Below, in pieces: positions 41,895 to 50,532 of a stretch of DNA of 64,000 bases. The stretch is from Streptomyces sp. NRRL F-525 (GTDB lineage: Bacteria > Actinomycetota > Actinomycetes > Streptomycetales > Streptomycetaceae): contig NZ_JNXE01000026.1 in NCBI RefSeq assembly GCF_000716605.1, positions 62,001 to 126,000 of the forward strand, given 5' to 3'. Position 1 is the first letter of the stretch; the number at the start of each line of letters is the position of its first letter. The translations under genes were made by a program, and so were the position numbers. The notes below the pieces were generated by a model. The model did not search any database and was not told the DNA's origin. It saw nothing but the letters and a program-made list of their open reading frames with translations.

Positions 41895-43574
41895 TTACGG
41901 CGTGGTGGTCCACCACGCCGTCGTGTCGGCCGGCAGCTTCGCCTCGCCCGCCGCCTCGGTCACCTCACCGCTCGCCAGCAGGAGACGACCGTACGCCGAG
42001 GTCGTCACCGACTCCCCGCTCGTGTTCGCCACGCACACGAACTCCCCACGCCGGAAGGCGAGTACGCCCTCGGGCGCCCGCAGCCACTCCACCGAGTCGC
42101 CCGCGCCGAGGTCCGGCTGGGTGCGACGGGCGGCGAGCGCGGCCCGGTACAGCTCCAGCGTCGAACCGGCCGTCCCGGTCTGCGCCTCGATGCTCAACTC
42201 GCCCCAGCCGTCCGGCTGCGGCAGCCAACTGCCCCCGCTGCCGAAGCCGTATGACGATCCGTCACGCGTCCACGGGATCGGCACCCGGCACCCGTCCCGG
42301 AAGCCGTCCTGGCCCGCGCCCCTGAAGTAGGCGGGATCCTGGCGGACTTCGTCCGGGAGGTCGACGACGTCGGGCAGGCCGAGTTCCTCGCCCTGGTAGA
42401 TGTACGCCGATCCGGGCAGCGCCAGCATGAGCAACGTCGCGGCGCGAGCCCGGCGCAGGCCCAGCTCCCGGTCCCCCGCCAGACGGATCTGGGTGCCGAG
42501 GCCGGGCGGGTTGGCGAAGCGGGTGGCGTGCCGGGTGACGTCGTGGTTGGAGAGGACCCAGGTCGCGGGGGCGCCGACCGGGCGCATCGCCTCCAGGGTG
42601 CGGTCGATGACCGTACGCAACTCGCCCGCGTCCCAATCGGTCGACAGGTACTGGAAGTTGAAGGCCTGGTGGAGTTCGTCCGGGCGGACGTAGTTCGCCG
42701 TGCGCTCGACGGTCGGGGTCCACGCCTCGGCGACGAAGATGCGCTCGCCCGCGTACTCGTCGAGGACCGTGCGCCACTGGCGGTACACGTCGTGCACGCC
42801 GTCCTGGTCGAAGAACGGCATGACATCGTTGCCCAGGAGCTTGAGCTGCTCGTGCGAGCCGAGGTCGGGCAACCCCTCCGCCTTCACGAGGCCGTGGGCC
42901 ACGTCGATGCGGAAACCGTCGACCCCGATGTCCAGCCAGAAGCGGAGGATCGAGCGGAACTCGTCCCCGACGGCGGGGTGTTCCCAGTTGAAGTCCGGCT
43001 GCTCGGGCGCGAAGAGGTGCAGGTACCACTCCCCCGCCGAGCCGTCGGGTTCGGTGACCCGGGTCCAGGCCGGGCCGCCGAAGATGGACTCCCAGTCGTT
43101 GGGCGGGAGTTCGCCGTGCTCGCCCTTTCCGGGGCGGAAGTGGTAGCGCTCCCGCAGCGGCGAGCCGGGGCCCTCCCTCAACGCCCGCTTGAACCACTCG
43201 TGTTGGTCCGAGGAGTGGTTCGGGACGAGGTCGACGATGATGCGCAGGCCGAGCCCGTGGGCGTCCCTGATCAACGCGTCGGCGTCGAGCAGGTTGCCGA
43301 ACATCGGGTCCACGGCACGGTAGTCGGCGACGTCGTAGCCGGCGTCCGCCTGCGGGGAGGCGTAGAACGGGCTGAGCCACACGGCGTCGATCCCGAGATC
43401 CCCCAGATACGGAAGCCGGGCGCGGACGCCCTCCAGGTCGCCCATGCCGTCACCGTTGCTGTCGGCGAAACTGCGCGGATAGACCTGGTAGATCACCGCG
43501 TCTCTCCACCAGTCGCCGCGCTTGGCTTTGGCGGGGGTCGGTGCGGGGGCGATGACGGAGTGCTGCTGAGTCAT
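41895..43574 (-). CDS. GH13 alpha-glucosidase / oligo-1,6-glucosidase family
   Basis: A 559-residue enzyme without a signal peptide, so intracellular. The N-terminal IYQVYPRSFADSNGDGMGDLEG is the hallmark of the oligo-1,6-glucosidase/trehalose-synthase group. Catalytic motifs are DGFRIDVAHGL (near 219), FVAEAW (near 278) and LSNHDVTRH (near 343). It probably breaks down maltose or isomaltose brought in by MalEFG; the bond preference cannot be told safely. AAGGACGCC before ATG 43574 fixes the start. It lies downstream of malG but is separated from it by a perfect hairpin and a repeat copy. Confidence 0.92.
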   Translation of the reverse strand: MTQQHSVIAPAPTPAKAKRGDWWRDAVIYQVYPRSFADSNGDGMGDLEGVRARLPYLGDLGIDAVWLSPFYASPQADAGYDVADYRAVDPMFGNLLDADALIRDAHGLGLRIIVDLVPNHSSDQHEWFKRALREGPGSPLRERYHFRPGKGEHGELPPNDWESIFGGPAWTRVTEPDGSAGEWYLHLFAPEQPDFNWEHPAVGDEFRSILRFWLDIGVDGFRIDVAHGLVKAEGLPDLGSHEQLKLLGNDVMPFFDQDGVHDVYRQWRTVLDEYAGERIFVAEAWTPTVERTANYVRPDELHQAFNFQYLSTDWDAGELRTVIDRTLEAMRPVGAPATWVLSNHDVTRHATRFANPPGLGTQIRLAGDRELGLRRARAATLLMLALPGSAYIYQGEELGLPDVVDLPDEVRQDPAYFRGAGQDGFRDGCRVPIPWTRDGSSYGFGSGGSWLPQPDGWGELSIEAQTGTAGSTLELYRAALAARRTQPDLGAGDSVEWLRAPEGVLAFRRGEFVCVANTSGESVTTSAYGRLLLASGEVTEAAGEAKLPADTTAWWTTTP

Positions 43575-43623
43575 GGCGTCCTTGGTACGTAACGGGGTTT
43601 TGGTCATGGGGAGTTGGGGGGGC

Positions 43624-43671
43624 GAGGCGGCCGTGACGTCAGCGGGGTCGGATGGACGTCACGGCCGCCTC
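43624..43671. terminator. 17-bp perfect hairpin between malG and the glucosidase gene
   Basis: GAGGCGGCCGTGACGTC (43624-43640) and its exact complement (43655-43671) enclose 14 bases; GGGTTTT follows on the plus strand. Together with the repeat copy at 43694 it probably ends or trims the malEFG transcript. Confidence 0.7.
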
Positions 43672-43693
43672 GGGTTTTGGGTGCGGCTTTGTG

Positions 43694-43723
43694 GGGGCTG
43701 GGCGCGCAGTTCCCCGCGCCCCT
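43694..43723 (+). repeat. dispersed 30-bp palindromic repeat, copy 3
   Basis: GGGGCTGGGCGCGCAGTTCC followed by CCGCGCCCCT, identical to copy 1. It lies just beyond the malG stop codon. Confidence 0.8.
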
Positions 43724-43737
43724 TTCGGGGCGCTTCA

Positions 43738-44601
43738 CTAGCCCTTTGTTCCGCCTGCTGTCAGGCCGGTCACCAGGTTCTTCTGCACCAGGTAGAAGAA
43801 CGCGGCAACCGGTATCGCGATCAGAACAGCCGTCGCAGCCATCAGGTTCCGCTGCGCGTCATGCTCACTCACGAACGTCTGCAACCCGACCGCGAACGTG
43901 TACTTCGTGTCGGACAGCATGAACGTCGAGGCGAACGCGACCTCACCGAAAGCCGTGAGGAAGCTGTAGAACGCGGCGACCGCCAGACCCGGCTTGGCGA
44001 GCGGCAGGATCAGTCGCAGGAACGTGCCGAAGGGGTTCAGCCCGTCGACGCGTCCGGCCTCGTCGATCTCGAACGGGATCGTGTCGAAGTAGCCCTTGAG
44101 CAGCCAGGCGCAGTAGGGCACGGCGGTCGAGCAGTAGACGAGGATGAGACCAAGGTAGCTGTCGATGAGCTGCAGGTCGGCCAGAATCTGGTACATCGGC
44201 ACGATGAGTACCGCTATCGGGAACATCTGGGTGACCAGCAGCACCCACATGAACTTCCGGTAGCCGGGGAAGCGCATGCGCGAAACGGCGTAACCGGTGC
44301 TGGCCGCGATCGTCACGCCGATGACCGTGGTGCCGAGCGAGACGATCAGCGAGCTCTTCAACCAGTCGAAGAATCCGGTGTGTTGGAGGACGAACGAGTA
44401 GTTGTCGAACGTCATCTTCTTCCAGATGCCGCCCGGGTGGAGATAGTCGTCCGAGTCCGGGCCGAGCGACAGGAAGACCAGCCAGGCGATCGGGAAGAGC
44501 GCGATCAGGCTCGCGACGATGAGGATGCCGTGCGAACCGAGGGTGCCGGCGCGGCTCAACTCGCCCCGGCGGCGGGTCCGTTCGGGTGTGGTGGTGCTCA
44601 T
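43738..44601 (-). CDS. malG: maltose/maltodextrin ABC transporter permease MalG
   Basis: A 287-residue inner-membrane permease of the MalG type, with six hydrophobic helices and the ATPase-contact EAA loop (DEAGRVDGLNPFGTFLRLILPLAKPG, near 200-225). It forms the channel with MalF. No ATP-binding protein is encoded here; in Streptomyces a shared ATPase (MsiK), encoded elsewhere, energises such importers. AGGAGTCCCC before ATG 44601 fixes the start. It follows malF after 13 bases. Confidence 0.93.
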   Translation of the reverse strand: MSTTTPERTRRRGELSRAGTLGSHGILIVASLIALFPIAWLVFLSLGPDSDDYLHPGGIWKKMTFDNYSFVLQHTGFFDWLKSSLIVSLGTTVIGVTIAASTGYAVSRMRFPGYRKFMWVLLVTQMFPIAVLIVPMYQILADLQLIDSYLGLILVYCSTAVPYCAWLLKGYFDTIPFEIDEAGRVDGLNPFGTFLRLILPLAKPGLAVAAFYSFLTAFGEVAFASTFMLSDTKYTFAVGLQTFVSEHDAQRNLMAATAVLIAIPVAAFFYLVQKNLVTGLTAGGTKG

Positions 44602-44614
44602 GGGGACTCCTGCC

Positions 44615-45619
44615 TCAGATCGCGAGCTGTTGGTCATTGCGGTTCAGCCAGCGGCGGTAGAAGGAGGTGAAGACGATCAGGATGGCCAGCAGCAGGATGC
44701 CGTAGGCGGCCGACTGGGCGAATTCGCGCGGCTGTTGGCCGAAGCCGAGGAAGTACGACCAGGTGACGAGGATCTGGGCGTCGGGTGCGGTGTTGCCGAA
44801 CAGCAGGAAGATCACGGCGAATTGGTTGAAGGTCCAGATCACACCGAGAAGGACGACGGTGGAGCTGACCGACCTGAGGCCCGGGAGAGTGACGTAGCGG
44901 AAGCGCTGCCAGGGGCTCGCGCCGTCCATCTCGGCGGCCTCGTAGAGCGAGGTGTCGATGGACTGCAGTCCGCCGAGCAGCGAGACCATCATGAACGGCA
45001 CACCGCACCAGGTGTTGACCATGATCGCGGCGAACCGCTGCCAGAACGTGCTCTCCAGCCAGTCGGGTTGGGGCAGACGCAGGCTGTGCAGCGCGGAGTT
45101 GATGATGCCGCCGTCGGCGAGCATGAAGCGCCAGCCGAACACCGTGACGAAGGTGGGGACGGCCCACGGCAGGATCAGGATCAGCCGGTAGAGGGTCCTG
45201 GCGCGCAGCTTCTGGTTCAGCAGGAGCGCCAGCGCGAGGCCGACCGTGTAGTGGAGGGCGACGCAGAGCCCGGTCCAGACGATCGTCCAGATGAAGTGCG
45301 ACCAGAAGCGGTCGTACGACGTCGGGCCGAACAGGATGTCCTTGTAGTTGTCGAGCCCGATGAACTTGTAGGTGGCGTCGATGTGGTTGACGCCGATCGT
45401 GCGCGCGGTGTTGAGGCTGTCGGCGTCGGTGAGCGTCAAGTAGAGGCCGTACACCAGGGGGTAGAGCACGAGGACGCCGAGCACGACGACCACGGGGATG
45501 ATCATCGCGTACGCGTACCAGTGCTTCTGGTAGGCGTACTTGAGGCGGCTGCCGGGGCCGGGCCGGGGTGCGCGGTCACCGTGGCGCTTGCCGGTCGCGC
45601 GGTCGATGGCGACTGTCAT
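44615..45619 (-). CDS. malF: maltose/maltodextrin ABC transporter permease MalF
   Basis: A 334-residue permease of the MalF type. Helices begin at WYAYAMIIPVVVVLGVLVLYPLVYG, and the EAA loop is EAAEMDGASPWQRFRYVTLPGL (near 225-246). It pairs with MalG. The ATG at 45619 follows GAAGGTGTCG; the longer frame upstream is not supported. It is separated from malE by 127 bases that hold a perfect 15-bp hairpin, which probably makes malF and malG expressed below malE. Confidence 0.93.
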   Translation of the reverse strand: MTVAIDRATGKRHGDRAPRPGPGSRLKYAYQKHWYAYAMIIPVVVVLGVLVLYPLVYGLYLTLTDADSLNTARTIGVNHIDATYKFIGLDNYKDILFGPTSYDRFWSHFIWTIVWTGLCVALHYTVGLALALLLNQKLRARTLYRLILILPWAVPTFVTVFGWRFMLADGGIINSALHSLRLPQPDWLESTFWQRFAAIMVNTWCGVPFMMVSLLGGLQSIDTSLYEAAEMDGASPWQRFRYVTLPGLRSVSSTVVLLGVIWTFNQFAVIFLLFGNTAPDAQILVTWSYFLGFGQQPREFAQSAAYGILLLAILIVFTSFYRRWLNRNDQQLAI

Positions 45620-45688
45620 GGTTCGTTCGACACCTTCTGGAAGTTCAAGCGGGTACGGCAAGTCGAGGGCTACGGCGGCTCAGGCCGA

Positions 45689-45739
45689 TGGCCGTCGGAT
45701 CCGTCCCCCCAGTTCCTGATCTGGCGGATCCGACGGCCA
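45689..45739. promoter_or_regulatory. malE-malF intergenic hairpin
   Basis: TGGCCGTCGGATCCG (45689-45703) and CGGATCCGACGGCCA (45725-45739) pair perfectly over 15 bp with a 21-base loop. It begins just after the malE stop and probably stabilises the malE message or partly terminates before malF. Confidence 0.7.
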
Positions 45740-45746
45740 CTCGGGG

Positions 45747-47021
45747 CTACTTGCTGAAGTCCGGGACCAGCTTGGCGATCGCCAGCTCGGCGTTGCTGAG
45801 GCCCTTGTCGAGGGACTCCTTGCCACCGGCGACCTTGGGCAGTTCGGTGTCCAACGGGCCCCACAGGGAGCTGTATTCGGCGAGCGCCGGGCGCGGCTGG
45901 GCGGCGCCGAGGACGCCCTGGAAGCCGGCGATGCCCGGGTCGGACTTCACGGCGGCGGTGTAGGCGTCGTCGCGGGTCGGCAGCGTCGAGTTCTTCAGCG
46001 CGATCGTCGACTGGGAGGCCGCGGAGGTCATGAAGTTGACGAACTTCAGGGCCGCCTTCTGGTGCGCGGAGTCCGAGCCGGCGTAGACCGAGAGGTTGTG
46101 ACCGCCGGTCGGGGCACCGGACTTGCCGGTGGAGCCGGCCGGGATCGTGGCGATGCCGAGGTTGGACTTGTCCTTGAAGGCCGAGCCCTTGTAGAAGTTC
46201 GTGATCTCCCACGGGCCCTGGATGATCGCGGCGACCTTGCCGTTGACGAACGCGTCCTGGATGTGGGCGTAGGCGTCCGCGGTGGTGTCGGCCTTGTGCA
46301 GGCCGGTGCCGGAGAAGAGGCTCAGCCAGGTGCCGTAGGCCTTCTTCGCGGCGGCGGAGTCGACGGTGATCTTCTTCGCGGAGGCGTCGACGGTGTCGGT
46401 GCCCTCGCCGTAGAGGAAGGTCTGCGCGTAGTAGGCCTGGGTGGAGCCCCAGTAGCCGTCGACCTTGGCCTTGGCCTTGATCGTCGCCGCGTCGGTCTTC
46501 AACTCGTCCCAGGTGGTGGGCGCTTGGGTGATGCCGGCCTGCTTGAAGAGGGCCTTGTTGTAGACGAGCGCGAGGGTGTCGGTGACCAGCGGCACGCCGT
46601 ACGTCTTGCCGTCGTACTGGGCCTGCGTGATCAGGTTCGACTTGAACTTGGCCTGGTCCGTGAGGGCTTCGGTGCCGTCCAGCGGCAGGAAGTAGCCCTT
46701 CTTCGCGAAGGCGGGGGTCCAGCCGACCTCCGAACGCAGCACGTCCGGGGCGCCCTTGGAGCCGGCGGCGGTGTCGAACTTGTTCTGCGCCTGGTCGAAG
46801 GGCACGTTGACGTACTTGACCTTGACGTTCTTGTTGGCCGCCTCGAACTTGGCGACCAGGGCCTTGTACGTGGGCGCCTCATTGGTGGCGTTCGAGGTGT
46901 CCCACCAGGTGATGGTGACCGGCCCGTCGGACTTGCCGCTGCCACTGTCGCTGCCGCCGCAGGCCGTCGCCGCGAGGGCGATGGACGCCACCAGCGCGGT
47001 GGCCGCTATGCCACGCCGCAT
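45747..47021 (-). CDS. malE: maltose/maltodextrin-binding lipoprotein MalE
   Basis: A 424-residue solute-binding protein. The lipobox ends at Cys21 (ATACGG), so it is anchored on the outside of the membrane. The family-1 binding-protein fold starts at PVTITWWDTSNATNE, and GPWEITNF near 268-275 and the terminal LAEYSSLWGPLD are typical of MalE. It hands maltodextrins to MalFG. AAGGAGAACTC before the ATG is a strong ribosome site. First gene of the operon, divergent from malR across operator-like repeats. Confidence 0.95.
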   Translation of the reverse strand: MRRGIAATALVASIALAATACGGSDSGSGKSDGPVTITWWDTSNATNEAPTYKALVAKFEAANKNVKVKYVNVPFDQAQNKFDTAAGSKGAPDVLRSEVGWTPAFAKKGYFLPLDGTEALTDQAKFKSNLITQAQYDGKTYGVPLVTDTLALVYNKALFKQAGITQAPTTWDELKTDAATIKAKAKVDGYWGSTQAYYAQTFLYGEGTDTVDASAKKITVDSAAAKKAYGTWLSLFSGTGLHKADTTADAYAHIQDAFVNGKVAAIIQGPWEITNFYKGSAFKDKSNLGIATIPAGSTGKSGAPTGGHNLSVYAGSDSAHQKAALKFVNFMTSAASQSTIALKNSTLPTRDDAYTAAVKSDPGIAGFQGVLGAAQPRPALAEYSSLWGPLDTELPKVAGGKESLDKGLSNAELAIAKLVPDFSK

Positions 47022-47157
47022 GAGTTCTCCTTGAGGGTGAAAGCCCGTGAGGTGCAGGGCAGCGGTCCCGTCCGCCGCCCTGTCGACTTGCCGACTGCGC
47101 CGTTGCGTCCGCCGGGCGTCGCCGAACGTAACAGCGATGCAAGCGCGGCGAAAGTCC

Positions 47158-47287
47158 TTGCTGCAAAAAACTGCAAGACCGCCCGAGAGTTACCCGTCCG
47201 TGACCTCTCCTCGACCCCCGCGAAACCCAGTACTGGTGCGGCTGAGCGGGTAAGGGGACACTTGTGCAAGACTCTGCAAGCTCTTGC
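47158..47287. promoter_or_regulatory. MalR-type operators between malE and malR
   Basis: TTGCTGCAA and CTGCAAG (together 47158-47177) lie on the malE side. CTTGTGCAAG (47261-47270), CTGCAAG (47274-47280) and the palindromic GCAAGCTCTTGC (47276-47287) lie on the malR side. These CTTG/CAAG words are the densest in the window and fit a LacI-type repressor binding both promoters. The 314-base gap 47022-47335 holds nothing else I can name. Confidence 0.65.
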
Positions 47288-47335
47288 CGCATGCCGTACG
47301 TCGACCATCGGCCGACCAGAACACGAGGGATCGCG

Positions 47336-48418
47336 ATGACGCAGCAACCCGCAGCGCGCCGACGGCCGGTACAGTCCACTCCCGTGACCACACGGCTTGC
47401 CGACATCGCCGCCCAGGCGGGGGTGAGCGAAGCGACCGTCAGCCGCGTCCTCAACGGCAAGCCTGGCGTCGCCGCCACCACCCGTCAGTCCGTCCTCGCC
47501 GCGCTCGACGTGCTCGGCTACGAACGTCCGGTACGGCTGCGGCAGCGCAGCGAGGGCCTGGTGGGCCTGATAACACCGGAGTTGGAGAACCCGATATTCC
47601 CCGCCCTGGCGCAGGTCATCGGCCAGGCACTGACCCGGCAGGGCTACACCCCGGTGCTCGCCACCCAGACCCCGGGCGGTTCCACGGAGGACGAGCTGAC
47701 GGAGATGCTCGTCGACCGGGGCGTCGCGGGCATCATCTTCGTCTCCGGGCTGCACGCGGACACCTCCGCGGACATGCAGCGCTACGAGCAACTCCGGGCG
47801 CAGGGCGTGCCGTTCGTGCTCGTGGACGGCTTCTCGCCGAAGGTGCAGGCGCCGTTCATCTCCCCCGACGACCGCGCCGCGATGACCCTCGCGGTCACGC
47901 ACCTCGTCTCGCTCGGGCACACCCGCATCGGACTGGCCCTTGGCCCCAAGCGGTTCGTACCCGTACAACGCAAGATCGAGGGCTTCGTCCGCACGATGCA
48001 GGACCAACTGGCCCTGACCGCCGAGGATGTGGAGACCCGGCTCGTGCAGCACTCGCTGTACACGCTGGAGGGCGGGCAGGCCGCGGCCGCCGCGCTGATC
48101 GACCGCGACTGTACGGCGATTGTGTGCGCGAGCGACATGATGGCGCTCGGCGCGATCCGGGCGGCCCGGCAGCGGGGGCTCGACGTACCCAAGGACGTGT
48201 CGGTGGTGGGCTTCGACGACTCCCCCCTGATCGCGTTCACCGATCCACCGCTGACGACGATCCGCAAGCCGGTGCCGGCTATGGGACAGGCGGCGGTGCG
48301 GACGCTGCTGGAGGAGATCGGCGGGACGCCTGCCCCGCACAGCGAGTTCGTGTTCATGCCGGAACTGGTGGTGCGCGGGTCGACGGCGTCGGCGCCCGGG
48401 GACCGAAACCGTCACTGA
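47336..48418 (+). CDS. malR: LacI-family repressor of maltose/starch genes
   Basis: A 360-residue LacI-type repressor. The HTH is at about 19-40 (TRLADIAAQAGVSEATVSRVLN), the hinge near 46-65 and the sugar-binding core follows (LVGLITPELENPIFPALAQVIGQAL; DDRAAMTLAVTHLVSLGHTRIGL; VVGFDDSPLIAFTDPPLTT). It corresponds to MalR/Reg1 of S. coelicolor and S. lividans, which represses amylase and malEFG until maltodextrin is present. GAGGGATCGCG precedes ATG 47336; a GTG at 47384 would give the shorter form. Divergent from malE. Confidence 0.93.
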   Translation: MTQQPAARRRPVQSTPVTTRLADIAAQAGVSEATVSRVLNGKPGVAATTRQSVLAALDVLGYERPVRLRQRSEGLVGLITPELENPIFPALAQVIGQALTRQGYTPVLATQTPGGSTEDELTEMLVDRGVAGIIFVSGLHADTSADMQRYEQLRAQGVPFVLVDGFSPKVQAPFISPDDRAAMTLAVTHLVSLGHTRIGLALGPKRFVPVQRKIEGFVRTMQDQLALTAEDVETRLVQHSLYTLEGGQAAAAALIDRDCTAIVCASDMMALGAIRAARQRGLDVPKDVSVVGFDDSPLIAFTDPPLTTIRKPVPAMGQAAVRTLLEEIGGTPAPHSEFVFMPELVVRGSTASAPGDRNRH

Positions 48419-48571
48419 CTCCTCCCGGAATCGTCCCTAAGGGGGAGGAAACGCGGCCGGATCCAGTGCGCTGGTTGTAGTCAGGGGACTCTCCTCGTCG
48501 TAGAACATGCGAGCCGGACCCGACCAAGGGATGATCGGTCGCGGAAGCCTTTTCTGGCAGACTTTGTGTCT

Positions 48572-49441
48572 ATGGGTGAGACCACCGTGACGACATTGGA
48601 AGGCCGTGAAGAAGCCGTTCCGAGCCCCGTCGCGGACGCCGCGGGGCAGGGTTTTCTGCGCCGGTTGCGCCGGTTGCGGACTCCGCGCCGGCCCCGGCTG
48701 TGGTTCGAGATCCTGCTGATCGCGGTGAGTTACTGGACGTACTCACAGATCCGCAACGCGGTCCCGGAGCAGAAGAGCGAGGCGCTGCGGAACGCCGACT
48801 GGATCTGGCGTGTGGAGCACCATCTCGGCATCGCCGTCGAGCAGTCGGTCAACCACGCCGTGAATTCGGTGACTTGGCTGATCGTCGGGATGAACTACTA
48901 CTACGCCACACTGCACTTCATCGTGACGCTGGGTGTCCTGGTGTGGCTGTTCCGCAGCCATCCGGGCCGGTACGCGGCGACGCGCCTCGTCCTCTTCGCG
49001 ACGACGGCCGTGGCCCTGGTCGGCTACTACTTCTTCCCGCTGGCCCCGCCGCGCCTCATGAACGGCGGCCACTTCGTCGACACGGTCATGGTCCACCAGA
49101 CCTGGGGTTCGATGGCGTCGGGCGACCTGAAGCACGTGTCGAACCAGTACGCCGCGATGCCGTCCATGCACATCGGCTGGTCCCTGTGGTGCGGCCTGAC
49201 GATCTTCACCCTGGCGAAGCTCCCCTGGGTCCGCATCCTGGGCCTCCTCTACCCTGCCCTGACCCTGATGGTCATCGTCTCCACGGCCAACCACTTCTGG
49301 CTGGACGCGGTGGGCGGCATGCTCTGCCTCGCCTTCGGCTTCGCTGTCTCCCGCGTCTGGTACGGCGCGTTTCCGTATGCCCTGCCGAGGACGGTGGCGG
49401 TGCGGGGGGCGAGCGGGGCCTGGTTGCCCACGAAGGCGTGA
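48572..49441 (+). CDS. PAP2-superfamily membrane phosphatase/phosphotransferase
   Basis: A 289-residue integral membrane protein of the PAP2_3 group (Aur1/inositolphosphotransferase-like). Hydrophobic segments begin near 48. The catalytic sequence AAMPSMHIGWS is near 196-206, and NHFWLDAVGG near 235-250 supplies the second histidine and the metal-side Asp. It would act on lipid phosphates or transfer a lipid head group. GTG 48566 is an alternative start two codons upstream. The gene stands alone after malR and ends at repeat copy 4. Confidence 0.87.
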   Translation: MGETTVTTLEGREEAVPSPVADAAGQGFLRRLRRLRTPRRPRLWFEILLIAVSYWTYSQIRNAVPEQKSEALRNADWIWRVEHHLGIAVEQSVNHAVNSVTWLIVGMNYYYATLHFIVTLGVLVWLFRSHPGRYAATRLVLFATTAVALVGYYFFPLAPPRLMNGGHFVDTVMVHQTWGSMASGDLKHVSNQYAAMPSMHIGWSLWCGLTIFTLAKLPWVRILGLLYPALTLMVIVSTANHFWLDAVGGMLCLAFGFAVSRVWYGAFPYALPRTVAVRGASGAWLPTKA

Positions 49442-49491
49442 GCGCTCCGCTGCGGGACCGGAATGGGTCGTCGTTCGGGTGCCGCGCCGTT

Positions 49492-49521
49492 GTGGCTGGT
49501 CGCGCAGTTCCCCGCGCCCCT
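49492..49521 (+). repeat. dispersed 30-bp palindromic repeat, copy 4
   Basis: GTGGCTGGTCGCGCAGTTCC followed by CCGCGCCCCT. One base in the left arm differs (GGTCGCG for GGGCGCG), weakening the stem. It lies between the convergent PAP2 and LysR genes. Confidence 0.75.
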
Positions 49522-49561
49522 TAGGGGGCTGCCGTACTGCGGTTGATTCCGGCCGCCCCGC

Positions 49562-50461
49562 TCAGCCCTCGGTCGCCGCGTCCCGGAGCGCCCGCAGGAA
49601 CGCCTGTAGGGCCGGCTGTGGCGGTGCCGTCTCCCGGATGGCTGCGTGGATGGTTCGTACGGGCTCCGGGTCCCTTACGACCCGTACGACCACGTCGGGG
49701 TGGCGGCTGCCGAGCCCCAGTCGGGGGATCAGGGTCACCCCGAGGCCGGCCGCGACGAAACCCTGAGCCGTCACGTAGTCCTCGCTCTGGACCGCGAACC
49801 GCGGCCGGAACCCCGCCGCCTCGCATGCGTCGAGTTGGGCGTCGAGGCACGGCCCGGGCCACTCGCTGCCGACCCACGGCTCCTCGGCCAGCTCGCTCAG
49901 CTCCACGCTTCGCCGCGCGGCCAGCCGGTGCCCCTTGGGCAGTACGGCGAGGTACGGATCGTCGAGCAGCTTCACCAGTCGTACGCCCTCGTGCGCCTTT
50001 GACGCCCCGGTCGCCCCGACCACCAGCGCGACATCCGCCCGCCCTTCCTTCACCTCGGGCAGTGGATCGTCAGGGTCGGTGAGCTTCAACTCCAGCTGGA
50101 CTCCGGGGTGTTCGGCACGGAGCCGGGCCACGGCGGGGGCGACCAGGGCGGCACCGGCGGTGGCGAAGTAGCGGACCGCGAGTCGTCCCGTGCGCCCGGC
50201 CACCAGATCCGCCAACGCCGTCTCCGCCTCGGCGACCTGCCGCCCGATCGCGTCCGCGTACTCCGTGAGCAGCAGCCCGGCAGCCGTGGGCCGCACCCCG
50301 CGCCCGACCCGCTCAAGCAGCGCGGTCCCGGCCTCCTTCTCCAGCGCCCCGACCTGCTGGCTGACGGCGGAGGGCGTATACCCGAGCCGGGCCGCCGCAG
50401 CGGTGACCGACCCGCACCCGACCACAGCCCGTAGTACCTGCATGCGTCGCACATCAAGCAT
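49562..50461 (-). CDS. LysR-family regulator
   Basis: A 299-residue LysR-type regulator. The HTH is N-terminal (VLRAVVGCGSVTAAAARLGYTPSAVSQQVGALEKEAG, about 8-44). The co-inducer domain starts near 90 (LAVRYFATAGAALVAPAVARL) and ends PALQAFLRALRDAA. It is divergent from the EamA exporter gene with 71 bases between starts, the usual arrangement for a LysR protein and the transporter it controls. The ATG at 50461 was chosen; the longer frame would run through the intergenic region, which is AT-rich (GGTTAACAGTAACTG) and probably the shared operator. Confidence 0.9.
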   Translation of the reverse strand: MLDVRRMQVLRAVVGCGSVTAAAARLGYTPSAVSQQVGALEKEAGTALLERVGRGVRPTAAGLLLTEYADAIGRQVAEAETALADLVAGRTGRLAVRYFATAGAALVAPAVARLRAEHPGVQLELKLTDPDDPLPEVKEGRADVALVVGATGASKAHEGVRLVKLLDDPYLAVLPKGHRLAARRSVELSELAEEPWVGSEWPGPCLDAQLDACEAAGFRPRFAVQSEDYVTAQGFVAAGLGVTLIPRLGLGSRHPDVVVRVVRDPEPVRTIHAAIRETAPPQPALQAFLRALRDAATEG

Positions 50462-50532
50462 GTAGCACAGGTTAACAGTAACTGTAGAATCATTCGCTTG
50501 TCCTGCACGGTCTGCTGCCCGACCGTGGACCC

